From Sphingoaurantiacus capsulatus (lineage in GTDB: Bacteria > Pseudomonadota > Alphaproteobacteria > Sphingomonadales > Sphingomonadaceae), in NCBI RefSeq assembly GCF_042648405.1, contig NZ_JBHRXV010000011.1, positions 806,001-870,000 of the forward strand: 64,000 nucleotides of DNA, written 5' to 3'. Below, piece after piece: positions 25,967 through 34,168 of the stretch; the stretch's first letter is position 1, and the number at the start of each line of letters is the position of its first letter. Both the position numbers and the translations under genes were made by a program. The notes under the pieces were generated by a model. That model did no database searches, was not told the DNA's origin, and saw only the letters and a list, made by a program, of their open reading frames with translations.

Positions 25967-27701
25967 CTTTGGATACTCCCTCGGACTTGCCGGCCTTCAG
26001 CAGGTCGCGGACGACCAGCGCCGCGCGGGCCGGATTTTCGCGGACGAAATTGCGGATGAGGACCGCGCGGGCCTCGTAGCTGGGCGCGGCCTCGATCATG
26101 CTGAGCGTGACGTCGGCCGGATCGGGACGCGGGCGCTGCGCGAGAGCGGCGGCCAGTTCCTTCTCCATCGACGCGGCGATCTTCGCCGCTTCGCTGTCGT
26201 TGCGGGCGGCGCCCTTGATGCTGGGCATCGACGGCATGCCGGGCATCATCCCCTTGCGGCGGAGCAGCGGCAGGCCGATGCCGAACACCGCGAGCGCCGC
26301 GACGATGACGCCGCCGACCGTGCGGATGGCGGGCGAGATCCAGGTCGCCTCATACCATTGCTCGAGCGCGCTCTCCTCGATCGGCGCGAAGGACAGCGCA
26401 TTGAGCGCCACCACGTCGCCGCGATCCGCCTTGTAGCCGACGGCGCCCTTCACCAGCGCCTCGATGCTCTGCAGATCCTTCTTCGACAGCGGGTCGCCGC
26501 CCTCGGGATTGCGGATCGCGACGGCAACGGTCAGGCGCTGGATGTCGCCGGTGGGCTTCTTGGTCACCGACACTTCGCGGCCGAGCGCATAGTTGCGCTT
26601 GTAGTTGCCCGAACCAGCGAGGCCGGCGCCGCTCAGTTCCTCGGTGCCCGCCGCCTTGGTGTCGACCTTGCCGCCCGGCGCGGCCGCGATGCTCGCCGCG
26701 GTCGGCGGCTGGTTCGACATGGCGCCGGGGATGCCGCCGGCTTCCTGCTGGCCGCCCTCGGCGCCGTTCCACGTCCGCTCCTCTCGGGCGAGCGCGGTCG
26801 CCGCCTGCGGGAAATCCTCGCGGGTGGCCTGGACTTCCGAAAAATCGATGTCGGCGTGGACCTCGGCAGTGAAATTACCGTGGCCGACGATCGGCGTCAG
26901 CAAGGTGGTCAGCGACTGGACGTAGCGCGTTTCGACCGCCTGCTGGATCGCGACCTGGCGATCCGATGCGCTGCTGGCGCTCTGGCCGCTGCCGCTCGAC
27001 AGCAGCCGGCCGGCCTGATCGACCACCGACACGCTGTCGGGCGCGAGGCCCGGCACCGACGAGGCGACGAGATGGACGATCGCCTGAACCTGGTTGTCGC
27101 CAAGCGCGCGACCCGGCGCGAGGCGGATCATCACCGACGCGGCGCGGCGGCTGCGATCCCGCAGGAACACGCTCGGCGTGTCGAGCGCGAGGTGGACGCG
27201 GGCGCTCTGCACGGAGTCGATCGCCTCGATGCTGCGGGCGAGGTCGAGTTCCTTGGCGGTGCGGAGCTTTTCACCCTCGACGGCGCGGCTGGCGCCGAGC
27301 GGCAGGCTGGAAACGACATCGTCGCCGCCGGGCGACGACTTCGGGAGCCCCTGCGACGCGAGCAGCATGCGCGCCTGATGATAATTGTCCTCGGAGACGG
27401 TGATGCCGCCGCCCGAGCTGATCTCATATTCGATGCCCGAGGCGCTCAGCGCCTCGACGACGGCGGCCTTCTCGTTGTCGGCGAGACCGGCGAACATCTC
27501 GCGCTGCGGCGGCGCGCTGATCGCCGCCCAGATGAGCGCGCCGAGGCCGACGACGGCCATCAGCATCAGCATCGGCATGGCCTTGACCACCGCCGGCTGC
27601 GCGGCGAGGCCCTTGACGGTGCCGAGGAACTCGAGCGGGCTCTTCGCCGAAGAAGCGGTCGCGCCGGGCACGGTGGTAGCGGTGGCAGTGAGCTCGCTCA
27701 T
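25959..27701 (-). CDS. fliF: Flagellar MS-ring protein FliF
   Basis: A 580-residue MS-ring subunit. An N-terminal helix (MPMLMLMAVVGLGALIWAAI) is followed by the YscJ/FliF ring-building motifs (EYEISSGGGITVSEDNYHQA, RMLLASQGLPKSS, ARVHLALDTPSVF). A periplasmic loop, a second helix (IRTVGGVIVAALAVFGIGLP) and a C-terminal FliG-binding tail follow. It is the foundation of the basal body. It starts 1 bp after fliE. Confidence 0.95.
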   Translation of the reverse strand: MSELTATATTVPGATASSAKSPLEFLGTVKGLAAQPAVVKAMPMLMLMAVVGLGALIWAAISAPPQREMFAGLADNEKAAVVEALSASGIEYEISSGGGITVSEDNYHQARMLLASQGLPKSSPGGDDVVSSLPLGASRAVEGEKLRTAKELDLARSIEAIDSVQSARVHLALDTPSVFLRDRSRRAASVMIRLAPGRALGDNQVQAIVHLVASSVPGLAPDSVSVVDQAGRLLSSGSGQSASSASDRQVAIQQAVETRYVQSLTTLLTPIVGHGNFTAEVHADIDFSEVQATREDFPQAATALAREERTWNGAEGGQQEAGGIPGAMSNQPPTAASIAAAPGGKVDTKAAGTEELSGAGLAGSGNYKRNYALGREVSVTKKPTGDIQRLTVAVAIRNPEGGDPLSKKDLQSIEALVKGAVGYKADRGDVVALNALSFAPIEESALEQWYEATWISPAIRTVGGVIVAALAVFGIGLPLLRRKGMMPGMPSMPSIKGAARNDSEAAKIAASMEKELAAALAQRPRPDPADVTLSMIEAAPSYEARAVLIRNFVRENPARAALVVRDLLKAGKSEGVSKVG

Positions 27702-27702
27702 A

Positions 27703-28053
27703 TCAGACCGGCATGCTCATGATATCCTTGTAGGCGGTCAGGAGCTTGTTCCTGACCTGCAGCGTCGCTTCGAAGCCGATTGAGGCGGTCTGGCGGGCGA
27801 GCATCACCGCGGCGATGTCGGTGGTGTCGCCGCGCTCATAGGCTTCGGAGATGGCGGAGGACTTCGACTGGAGGTCGTTGACCTGCTCCAGCGCGCCTTT
27901 CATCACGTCGCCGAAGCCGGCGACGCCCTTCGCGTCCTTGGTGTCGGGCGAGGCAAGCTCTGGGCCCGCGGCCGAGGCGCGCTGGAGGGCGCTGTTGCGC
28001 TCCAGGATCGCCGACCGCATCGCCAGCAGGCTGTTGGCGTCGATCGCGGTCAT
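27703..28053 (-). CDS. fliE: Flagellar hook-basal body complex protein FliE
   Basis: A 116-residue rod junction protein. The C-terminal half is typical: DVMKGALEQVNDLQSKSSAI, AYERGDTTDIAAVMLARQTA and SIGFEATLQVRNKLLTAYKD ending IMSMPV. FliE links the MS ring to the proximal rod. It is the first gene of the fliE-to-flhB operon and lies about 70 bp downstream of a consensus sigma-54 promoter. Confidence 0.93.
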   Translation of the reverse strand: MTAIDANSLLAMRSAILERNSALQRASAAGPELASPDTKDAKGVAGFGDVMKGALEQVNDLQSKSSAISEAYERGDTTDIAAVMLARQTASIGFEATLQVRNKLLTAYKDIMSMPV

Positions 28054-28122
28054 TCCGCGCCTCCGAGCCGATAACCAACCATCGTCTTACCCCGTGCTTC
28101 GAGAACGTTCGCAAAAGGGGTC

Positions 28123-28137
28123 GCAAGGGCTGTGCCA
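28123..28137 (-). promoter_or_regulatory. Sigma-54 promoter for the fliE operon
   Basis: Read on the minus strand: TGGCAC-AGCCC-TTGC, a full match to the -24/-12 consensus TGGCAC-N5-TTGC. The expected start is near 28111, which leaves a leader of about 58 bases before fliE. It would be driven by the AAA+ activator at 12312. Confidence 0.9.
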
Positions 28138-28249
28138 AGATTGGTTAAGATGAAGCCGCGCGCGCATCGCCCCTGTGCGCGCCCTCCCATGTGAGCGCCT
28201 GCGTCGACGCGCGCGTCAAAAGGCCGACGGTTTCCACAGGCCCCGCCAC

Positions 28250-28263
28250 GTCGGAAAGCCGAC
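28250..28263. promoter_or_regulatory. Candidate activator-binding palindrome upstream of the fliE sigma-54 promoter
   Basis: GTCGGAAAGCCGAC has perfect 5-bp arms. It lies about 115 bp upstream of the fliE -24 element, the right distance for an enhancer. A related sequence ACCGGAAAACCGAC (11 of 14 identical) lies in the flgA-flgB control region at 35421, and an inverted partial copy CCGACGGTTTCC lies at 28224-28235. Confidence 0.35.
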
Positions 28264-28291
28264 GAAGCGGAGGCGCCGAAATTTTCCCGAC

Positions 28292-28318
28292 TAAAGTCTG
28301 CAAAGGCCCGGCCGTTAC
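28292..28318 (+). promoter_or_regulatory. Sigma-28 (FliA) promoter of the flagellin gene
   Basis: TAAAGTCT-N11-GCCGTTAC matches the FliA consensus TAAAGTTT-N11-GCCGATAA at 13 of 16 positions with exact spacing. The predicted start is near 28325, 48 bases before the fliC ATG. The motA promoter of this cluster has the same -10 element. Confidence 0.88.
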
Positions 28319-28372
28319 TGGTCTCGTGGCGGAGCTGACGAATGTCTTCGCCTGGGAAGTGGGAGAATTTCG

Positions 28373-29197
28373 ATGACCGTTATCAACACCAATACCGCTG
28401 CGCTGCGGGCCCAGAACGGGAGCCGCGTCGCGAACAAGGAACTCGGCACGGCGATGGAGCGCCTGTCGACCGGCAAGCGCATCAACTCGGCGAAGGACGA
28501 CGCCGCCGGCCTCGCCATCGCCTCCTCGATGACCTCGCAGATCCGTGGCATGAGCCAGGCGATCCGCAACTCGAACGACGGCATCTCGCTGGCGCAGACC
28601 GCCGAAGGCGCGCTCGGCGAAGTGTCGAACATGCTGCAGCGGGTTCGCGAGCTGGCCGTCCAGTCTTCGTCGGGCACCTACAGCACCACCGACCGCGCCA
28701 ACCTCGACGCCGAAGTCGATGAGCTGCGTCTGCAGATCGACGACGTCCTCACCAACAGCAAGTTCAACGGCGTCACGCTGTTCAGCAAGACCACGGGCAC
28801 CGACGTGTCGGTGGCCGTCCAGACCGGCTCGGCCGCGGCGGACAAGGTCACGCTGACGGTGAAGGCGATCGACGGCACCAACCTGACGGCGGCCGGCCTC
28901 GACGTGACGTCGGCCACGGCGGCGGGCACGACGATCACCAACGTCGATGCGCTGATGACGGCGGTGAACACCACCCGCGCCACGCTCGGCGCCGGCCAGA
29001 GCCGCCTGGAGTCGGTGGTCAACAACCTGACCAACAACGTCACCAACCTGTCCGACGCCCGCTCGCGGATCGAAGACGCCGACTTCTCGTCGGAGACGAC
29101 CAAGCTGGCGAAGGCGCAGGTGCTCAGCCAGGCTTCGACGGCGATGCTCGCCCAGGCCAACCAGAGCGCCCAGGGCGTGATGAGCCTGCTCCGCTAA
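28373..29197 (+). CDS. fliC: Flagellin
   Basis: A 274-residue flagellin. The conserved D0/D1 N-terminus (MTVINTNTAALRAQNGSRVA, RLSTGKRINSAKDDAAGLAI) and C-terminus (ARSRIEDADFSSETTKLAKA, ending QSAQGVMSLLR) are intact. The central variable part (about residues 140-195) is very short, so the filament has almost no outer D2/D3 domains, as in many alphaproteobacteria. It is monocistronic, with a sigma-28 promoter upstream and a strong terminator downstream. It is the only flagellin gene in the window. Confidence 0.97.
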   Translation: MTVINTNTAALRAQNGSRVANKELGTAMERLSTGKRINSAKDDAAGLAIASSMTSQIRGMSQAIRNSNDGISLAQTAEGALGEVSNMLQRVRELAVQSSSGTYSTTDRANLDAEVDELRLQIDDVLTNSKFNGVTLFSKTTGTDVSVAVQTGSAAADKVTLTVKAIDGTNLTAAGLDVTSATAAGTTITNVDALMTAVNTTRATLGAGQSRLESVVNNLTNNVTNLSDARSRIEDADFSSETTKLAKAQVLSQASTAMLAQANQSAQGVMSLLR

Positions 29198-29220
29198 ACC
29201 AAGCGAAGCTTGAAAAGATG

Positions 29221-29255
29221 AACCCCGCCGTGGCGACACGGCGGGGTTTTTCTTT
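29221..29255 (+). terminator. Rho-independent terminator of fliC
   Basis: A 12-bp perfect stem AACCCCGCCGTG / CACGGCGGGGTT with a GCGA loop is followed by TTTTTCTTT, 24 bp after the fliC stop. It is the strongest terminator in the window, fitting a highly expressed late gene. Confidence 0.92.
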
Positions 29256-29257
29256 GC

Positions 29258-30202
29258 TTAGATACCGAGGCGGCGAATGACTTCGGCCGCGGGCAGGTTC
29301 GGATCGGTGAGCGGATTCTCGCCGTTGACCTGCGCGTACCATTGCCGCGCGCCATCGCTGCGCGGCGCCTTCCAATAGTCGAGCCCGACCGAGGGCGGAC
29401 GCTGCCCCCTCACCCAGTCGACCTCGAACAGCGCATCGACCTTGGCGGTCGTATCGAGCGTGCGGTTCTCTTTCGCCGCATCCTCGGGCGCAGGCGGCAC
29501 GTCGGGGCTGGTGGTGTAGGCGATAAGGCCGACCTGCATGAACGGGTTCATCTCCATGCGGTAGAAGCGGTCGCGCAGCTGCCAGGGGCCGCCGCCGTCG
29601 GGCCGGGCGAGCGCGAACAGCGCGGTGCCGACGCGCACCAGCCGCAGCTCGACCCAGCCGCCGGGGAACGGCCGCAACTTCAGCGACGAATAGCTGTTGT
29701 AGGTGCCCTTGGTCTCGATCATCGGCTTGCCGGCCTCATGGCCGACGCCGGCGGTGATGAAGTGCCAGTTCTCGCGCCGTGGCTCCCAATTCTTTTCGGT
29801 CATGCCGTTGGGCAGCCGCGCCATCAGCCCGCCGAGCGACCAGGTGCCGCCGGCGATCGGCCCGTCCTTGCCGCGCATGCGGACGCGCGCGCGGATGTCG
29901 AAGTCGCCCTCGACGGTCTTGAACAGGAAGGGCGCGTTGAGGTCGCGCACCCAGGCGCCGTGGTAGGGCTCCAGGTGGAGCGCGCCGGCGGTCGAGGTGC
30001 CGACATCGAGCGCCTTCAGCTTGTTGGGCCAGCCGTAGCGGTCGTGGAAGATTTGCCAGTCGGCGCTAAGCGCCTTGCCGTCGAACTCATCGCCGAACGC
30101 CTCGGGGGCGACCGGCGCCGGTGGCGGCGATGGAGGTGCTGCGGCCAGCAGGAAGGGAAGCGTCGCGGCGAGTGCCGCGCGGCGCAGGATGGTGATGGTC
30201 AT
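29258..30202 (-). CDS. Exported DUF1349/concanavalin-like protein
   Basis: A 314-residue protein with a signal peptide (LRRAALAATLPFLLAAAPPS). A beta-sandwich-like domain follows, with DEFDGKALSADWQIFHDRYG, GDFDIRARVRMRGKDGPIAG, GGLMARLP and FIPHVG-like repeats of aromatic strands, as in DUF1349/LamG-type carbohydrate-related folds. No catalytic residues can be assigned. It is the only clearly non-flagellar gene between fliC and fliA and transcribes away from fliA's direction of entry (same strand, 200-bp gap). Its role in motility, if any, is unknown. Confidence 0.65.
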   Translation of the reverse strand: MTITILRRAALAATLPFLLAAAPPSPPPAPVAPEAFGDEFDGKALSADWQIFHDRYGWPNKLKALDVGTSTAGALHLEPYHGAWVRDLNAPFLFKTVEGDFDIRARVRMRGKDGPIAGGTWSLGGLMARLPNGMTEKNWEPRRENWHFITAGVGHEAGKPMIETKGTYNSYSSLKLRPFPGGWVELRLVRVGTALFALARPDGGGPWQLRDRFYRMEMNPFMQVGLIAYTTSPDVPPAPEDAAKENRTLDTTAKVDALFEVDWVRGQRPPSVGLDYWKAPRSDGARQWYAQVNGENPLTDPNLPAAEVIRRLGI

Positions 30203-30342
30203 GGAAGCCCCCGCAATGCGATCGACGGATCGCTGCGATGGCTAGATCAGCGCCGCTTTGCCTCGAAGCGGGCGACGACGAACGGGTCAGCCGTTCGACG
30301 AATGGCATTGGCGATCGACGAGAGCGGTCCCCCTCCCCCCAC

Positions 30343-30372
30343 CCGTCATCCTGACGAAAGTCAGGATGACGG
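30343..30372. repeat. Short palindromic repeat, GTCATCC family
   Basis: A perfect 13-bp stem CCGTCATCCTGAC / GTCAGGATGACGG with a GAAA loop lies 34 bp after the fliA stop. It is a short member of the CGTCAT palindrome family seen at 11751 and 57653. It might stabilise or end the fliA transcript; there is no T-run on the minus strand. Confidence 0.6.
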
Positions 30373-30405
30373 ACTCTCCTTTAGGCGAGCGCGGAGCGGC
30401 GCCGA

Positions 30406-31140
30406 TCAACGCCAGCCGGCGAGCTTTTCGCGCAGGCGGTCGGTGGCGGCTTTCTTCAGCTGGCAGACGCGGGCGGCGCCGACGTCGAGGACCTGGCCGA
30501 TTTCCTCGAGGTTCATCTCCTCGACGAAATAGAGCTGCAGCACCATCGCCTCGCGCTCGGGCAGTTCGCCGATGCAGCGGGCGAGCGCGACCTTCATCGC
30601 GTTCTTCTCGAGCGTGGCGTCGGCGAGTTCCTCCTCGTCGGCGAACCACATCGACTGGTCCGAATAGAGATCGTCGATCGAATTATGCTGCGCCGCCTGG
30701 CTGCTATCGACCAGTTCGCGATACGCGGCGGGCGCCAGCTGCATCTCGGCGGCCATCTCGGCTTCGCCCGGCGCGCGGCCGAGGCGGTTTTCGAGGCGCG
30801 CGCGGACGGCGGCCAGCTCGCGGCGGCGGACCATCGCCGAGCGGCAGATGGTGGCCTGCCGGCGCAGATGATCGATCATCGCGCCGCGGATGCGGATGGT
30901 GGCGTAGGTGGCGAAGGCGTGGCCCTGGTCCTGATAGGAGTTGGCGGCCTCGACCAGCGCAACCATGCCGATCTGGATGAGATCCTCGACCTCGATCGCC
31001 GAGGCGACGCTGCCGTGGACATGCCAGGCGATCTTGCGGACCAGCGGCATATGCTGCCGGGCCAGCACCTCGGGGTTCGGGCGCATCGCCGGCCGCCGAT
31101 GATAGGTCATCGGGGCGTCGATGGGATCACTGAGCGCCAT
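30406..31140 (-). CDS. fliA: RNA polymerase sigma-28 factor FliA
   Basis: A 244-residue FliA/WhiG-type sigma factor. Region 2 has EVEDLIQIGMVALVEAANSY and HAFATYATIRIRGAMIDHLR; region 3 has NRLGRAPGEAEMAAEMQL; region 4 ends with ALARCIGELPEREAMVLQLY, EEMNLEEIGQVLDVGAARVC and QLKKAATDRLREKL. It recognises the TAAA-N15-GCCG promoters of fliC, motA and probably flgM and fliD. Last gene of the sigma-54-driven transglycosylase-flhA-fliA operon. Its activity should be held by FlgM (34483-34761). Confidence 0.93.
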   Translation of the reverse strand: MALSDPIDAPMTYHRRPAMRPNPEVLARQHMPLVRKIAWHVHGSVASAIEVEDLIQIGMVALVEAANSYQDQGHAFATYATIRIRGAMIDHLRRQATICRSAMVRRRELAAVRARLENRLGRAPGEAEMAAEMQLAPAAYRELVDSSQAAQHNSIDDLYSDQSMWFADEEELADATLEKNAMKVALARCIGELPEREAMVLQLYFVEEMNLEEIGQVLDVGAARVCQLKKAATDRLREKLAGWR

Positions 31141-31180
31141 TCACGGCCTCCATGAGAGAATAGGCGTTGCGATCGGTCAT
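31127..31180 (-). CDS. Possible 17-codon bridging ORF between flhA and fliA
   Basis: An ATG at 31180 overlaps the flhA stop as ATGA. It opens a 17-codon frame (MTDRNAYSLMEAVNGAQ) that runs through the gap and stops at 31127, overlapping the fliA start by 14 bp in another frame. GAGG lies before the fliA ATG inside it. It could carry ribosomes from flhA to fliA (translational coupling). It is too short to be recognised as a protein. Confidence 0.25.
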   Translation of the reverse strand: MTDRNAYSLMEAVNGAQ

Positions 31181-33282
31181 GCCGCCAACTCCTGGTGCGA
31201 GAGCTGCGGAGCACCGCCGCCGCCGATCACCGCCACCACCTCGACGGGCTTGCCGTCGGGGATTTCGAGGAAGGAGAGCACCGGCACGTCGCGCAGGTGC
31301 GGCGCCAAGAGCCGTGCAAGTGCGCGGCGCGCCACCGGCGAGGTGACGATGGCGAAGCGCTGCGCCTGCGACAGCAGCGGCCCCGCCGCCTCGCCGACCG
31401 CCTGAACGATTCGCTGGCCGAGCGCCGGCTCGATCGGGTGCGCCGCGCCCTGCCCCGCCCGGATCGCCTGATGGATCAGGCTTTCGAGGCCGGCGTCGAG
31501 CGTCAGCACCGGCAGCGGCATGCGGATCGGCACCACCGTCTGGACGATGAGCGCGCCGATGCGGTGGCGCACGCCTTCGAGCAGGCGGATCGGATCGGCG
31601 TCCTCCGCCGCCGCGTCGACCATCGCCTCGGCGATGCGACGGAAATCCTTCAGCGGCACGCCTTCGGCGAGCAGCGCACGGCAGAGCGCGGCGATCGAGG
31701 CGAGCGGCAGCGGATTGGGCGTCAGGCCCTGGACGAGCTGCGGCGAGATTTCCTTCAGCGCGTCGAGCAGCTTCTGCGCCTCGTCGAGGCCGAACAGGTC
31801 GGCGGCGGTCGTCGCGATGATGTGGTTGAGGTGCGTCGCCACCACCGTCGACGGATCGACGACGGTATAGCCGGCGACGACGGCGTCGGCGCGCTTCGAC
31901 GGCGAAATCCACACGGCGTCGAGGCCGAAGGTCGGGTCGCGCACCTCGCGTCCCTCGACCTTTTCGAGCGCACCGCCGGCGTCAAGCGCCAGCAGATCCT
32001 CCGGCCAGATCTCGTCCTCGCCGGCGACGACGCCGGCGACGGTGATGCGGTAGCTGTTCGGCCCGAGGCCGAGTTCGTCGCGGACGCGGACCAGCGGCAC
32101 CACGAAGCCCAGCTCCTTCGACAGCTGGCGGCGGATGCCGGTGATGCGCGCCATCAGCGGCGCGCCCTTGCGCTCGTCGACGAGGGAGATGAGGCCGTAG
32201 CCGAGCTCGAGGCCGATGATCGCATTGTCGCTGACCTCGTCCCAGCCGATGGCGTTGGGCGACGGCGCGGGGGCGAGATCGACCTCGCTGACGACGGGCT
32301 TCGCGGTCTCCGCCTTCCGCAGCTTCCACGCGACATAGCCGGCGAGCGCGGCGGCGGGCAGCACGATCAAATGCGGCATGCCGGGCAGCAGGCCGAGCAG
32401 GGTCAGGATGGCGGCGACCGGGATCCAGGCGCGGCTGGAGCCGAACTGGCTGGAGATCTGCGTCGACAGGTCCATCGGCGACGACACGCGCGTGACGATG
32501 GAGGCAGCGGCGATCGACAGCAGCAGCGCCGGCACCGAGGCGACGAGCGCGTCGCCGATGGCCAGCAGGATATAGGTCTCGGCGGCTTCCGACAGCGACA
32601 GGCCATGGCTCATCGTGCCGAGCACGAGGCCACCGACGATGTTGATGATGAGGATGAGCACGCCCGCGACGGCGTCGCCCTTCACGAACTTCGAGGCGCC
32701 GTCCATCGAACCGTAGAAATCGGCCTCGGTCGCGACTTCCTGGCGGCGGTGCTTCGCCTCGTCGGGCGTCAGCAGACCGGCGTTCAAATCGGCGTCGATC
32801 GCCATCTGCTTGCCGGGCATGGCGTCGAGGGTGAAGCGCGCCGACACTTCGGCGACGCGGCCCGCGCCCTTGGTGACGACCACGAGGTTGATGATCATCA
32901 GGATGAGGAAGACGAAGATACCGACGGCATAGTCGCCGCCGATCAGGAAGTGGCCGAACGCCTCGATGACGTGGCCGGCCGCCGCGGTGCCTTCATGGCC
33001 GCTGACCAAGACGACGCGCGTCGAGGCGACGTTCAGGGCGAGGCGCAGCAAGGTCGCGAACAGTAGCACGGTCGGAAAGGACGAGAAGTCGAGCGGCTTG
33101 GCGGCGTTCAAGGCCACCATCAACACCGCAAGGCTGATCATGATGTTGAGCGTGAAGCCGACGTCGAGCAGCGCCGCCGGGATCGGCACCACCATCAGCA
33201 TCACGAGCATCAGCGTGGCGACGGGGAGCACCGCGCCCTTGCTAGCGCTGGCCCACACGCGGAGGTTGATCTTGTTGAGCAT
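31177..33282 (-). CDS. flhA: Flagellar export gate protein FlhA
   Basis: A 701-residue export-gate protein. The N-terminal half has eight or so membrane helices with LMVMVVPIPAALLDVGFTLN, the FHIPEP signature region RFTLDAMPGKQMAIDADLNA then GLLTPDEAKHRRQEVATEAD, and DVIGVLI-like GVLILIINIVGG. The C-terminal cytoplasmic half binds chaperone-substrate complexes (LDAGLESLIHQAIRAGQG, FAIVTSPVARRALARLLAPH). Full family length. The ATG overlaps the transglycosylase stop by one base. Confidence 0.96.
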   Translation of the reverse strand: MLNKINLRVWASASKGAVLPVATLMLVMLMVVPIPAALLDVGFTLNIMISLAVLMVALNAAKPLDFSSFPTVLLFATLLRLALNVASTRVVLVSGHEGTAAAGHVIEAFGHFLIGGDYAVGIFVFLILMIINLVVVTKGAGRVAEVSARFTLDAMPGKQMAIDADLNAGLLTPDEAKHRRQEVATEADFYGSMDGASKFVKGDAVAGVLILIINIVGGLVLGTMSHGLSLSEAAETYILLAIGDALVASVPALLLSIAAASIVTRVSSPMDLSTQISSQFGSSRAWIPVAAILTLLGLLPGMPHLIVLPAAALAGYVAWKLRKAETAKPVVSEVDLAPAPSPNAIGWDEVSDNAIIGLELGYGLISLVDERKGAPLMARITGIRRQLSKELGFVVPLVRVRDELGLGPNSYRITVAGVVAGEDEIWPEDLLALDAGGALEKVEGREVRDPTFGLDAVWISPSKRADAVVAGYTVVDPSTVVATHLNHIIATTAADLFGLDEAQKLLDALKEISPQLVQGLTPNPLPLASIAALCRALLAEGVPLKDFRRIAEAMVDAAAEDADPIRLLEGVRHRIGALIVQTVVPIRMPLPVLTLDAGLESLIHQAIRAGQGAAHPIEPALGQRIVQAVGEAAGPLLSQAQRFAIVTSPVARRALARLLAPHLRDVPVLSFLEIPDGKPVEVVAVIGGGGAPQLSHQELAA

Positions 33283-34091
33283 CAGGCTCCCATCTCCGCG
33301 AGCATCAGGTATGCGAGCTTCGCATATTGCGGGGTCAGCGCGTTGGCCGGCATGGCGCTCGCCGCCGCCGTTGCCGCCGGCCGGATCGGCAGGAATTCAT
33401 TGGTCGCGAGCTGCATCTGTCCGCCGCTGAAGCCGTCGAGGCGCGGCGCGATCGATGGCAGCGGCGCCGAGCCGCCGATCTTGGCGGCGAAGCGGTCGCG
33501 GATTTCGGCGAAGCTCTTCGGTGCGCCGTCGCGATCGTAGAAAACGTTGCGATTGGCGCGCGCCGCCGCCGGCATCAGCGCGGCCGCCGAGGCATCGGGG
33601 TTCGCGTCATGCGCGCGCAGGAAATCACTGGCGCCGCCGGCGCCGAGGAAATGCGCGAGATAGAGGTCGACCGATTCAACCGGGCGGCCGAGGCTCGATT
33701 CAAGGCTGTCCTGATTGTCGCGCGCGAACTCGGCCGCCATCGAACTGGCGGCGTTCGGGTCTTCGCGCAGGTCGAGGATGGCCTGGCGCAGCTCCGGGTC
33801 GGCGACGCTATGGCGGCCGCCGTTGCTGCGGATGGCGTTGGCCGCCCACTCAAGCCCGTGCGCGGCGCCGTGCTTCTTGACGGTGCCGAGCCAGGTCTGG
33901 TCGATGAACTGGAAGAGGCCGCTGGCGCTCGACGTGCGCGCCTTCGCCTCGGGGTTGAGGCCGCTTTCGACCTTCGCCTGGTTGAACAGGTAGGAGAAGT
34001 CGACGTTCGTCCGGGCCGCGGCATTGCGGATCGCGGACCCGATACGGTCGCGCGAACTGCTGACGCCTTCCCTGAACTCCGTCGGTATCAT
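33282..34091 (-). CDS. Flagellum-associated lytic transglycosylase (SLT domain)
   Basis: A 269-residue protein. Its N-terminal 130 residues are a soluble-lytic-transglycosylase domain: catalytic Glu in FNQAKVESGLNPEAKA (about residue 42) and the ASGLFQFIDQTWLGTVKKHG motif. The remaining half (YLAHFLGAGGASDFLRAHDA and a C-terminal LTPQYAKLAYLMLAEMG) has no family I recognise. No signal peptide is visible. FlgJ in this cluster (41596) is a 95-residue protein without a muramidase half, so this enzyme is the likely hole-maker in peptidoglycan for the rod, as SltF is in Rhodobacter. First gene of its sigma-54 operon. Confidence 0.85.
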   Translation of the reverse strand: MIPTEFREGVSSSRDRIGSAIRNAAARTNVDFSYLFNQAKVESGLNPEAKARTSSASGLFQFIDQTWLGTVKKHGAAHGLEWAANAIRSNGGRHSVADPELRQAILDLREDPNAASSMAAEFARDNQDSLESSLGRPVESVDLYLAHFLGAGGASDFLRAHDANPDASAAALMPAAARANRNVFYDRDGAPKSFAEIRDRFAAKIGGSAPLPSIAPRLDGFSGGQMQLATNEFLPIRPAATAAASAMPANALTPQYAKLAYLMLAEMGA

Positions 34092-34121
34092 GACACTCCT
34101 CTGGCCTTCAGAGGAGCAATC

Positions 34122-34136
34122 GCAAGGGGCGTGCCA
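34122..34136 (-). promoter_or_regulatory. Sigma-54 promoter of the transglycosylase-flhA-fliA operon
   Basis: On the minus strand: TGGCAC-GCCCC-TTGC, a full match to TGGCAC-N5-TTGC. The start would be near 34110, only about 19 bases before the ATG at 34091, with AGGAGTG in the leader as the ribosome site. It puts fliA under the sigma-54 tier. Confidence 0.9.
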
Positions 34137-34168
34137 ATCGCCTTAAGCGGCGTTAACGCCCGGCCGGG

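Noticed and set aside
31127..31912. A longer minus-strand frame overlapping the flhA 3' end
   Set aside because: Only its last 17 codons lie outside flhA; the rest is an Arg-rich shadow of the flhA frame. I keep only the short bridging ORF as a low-confidence item.
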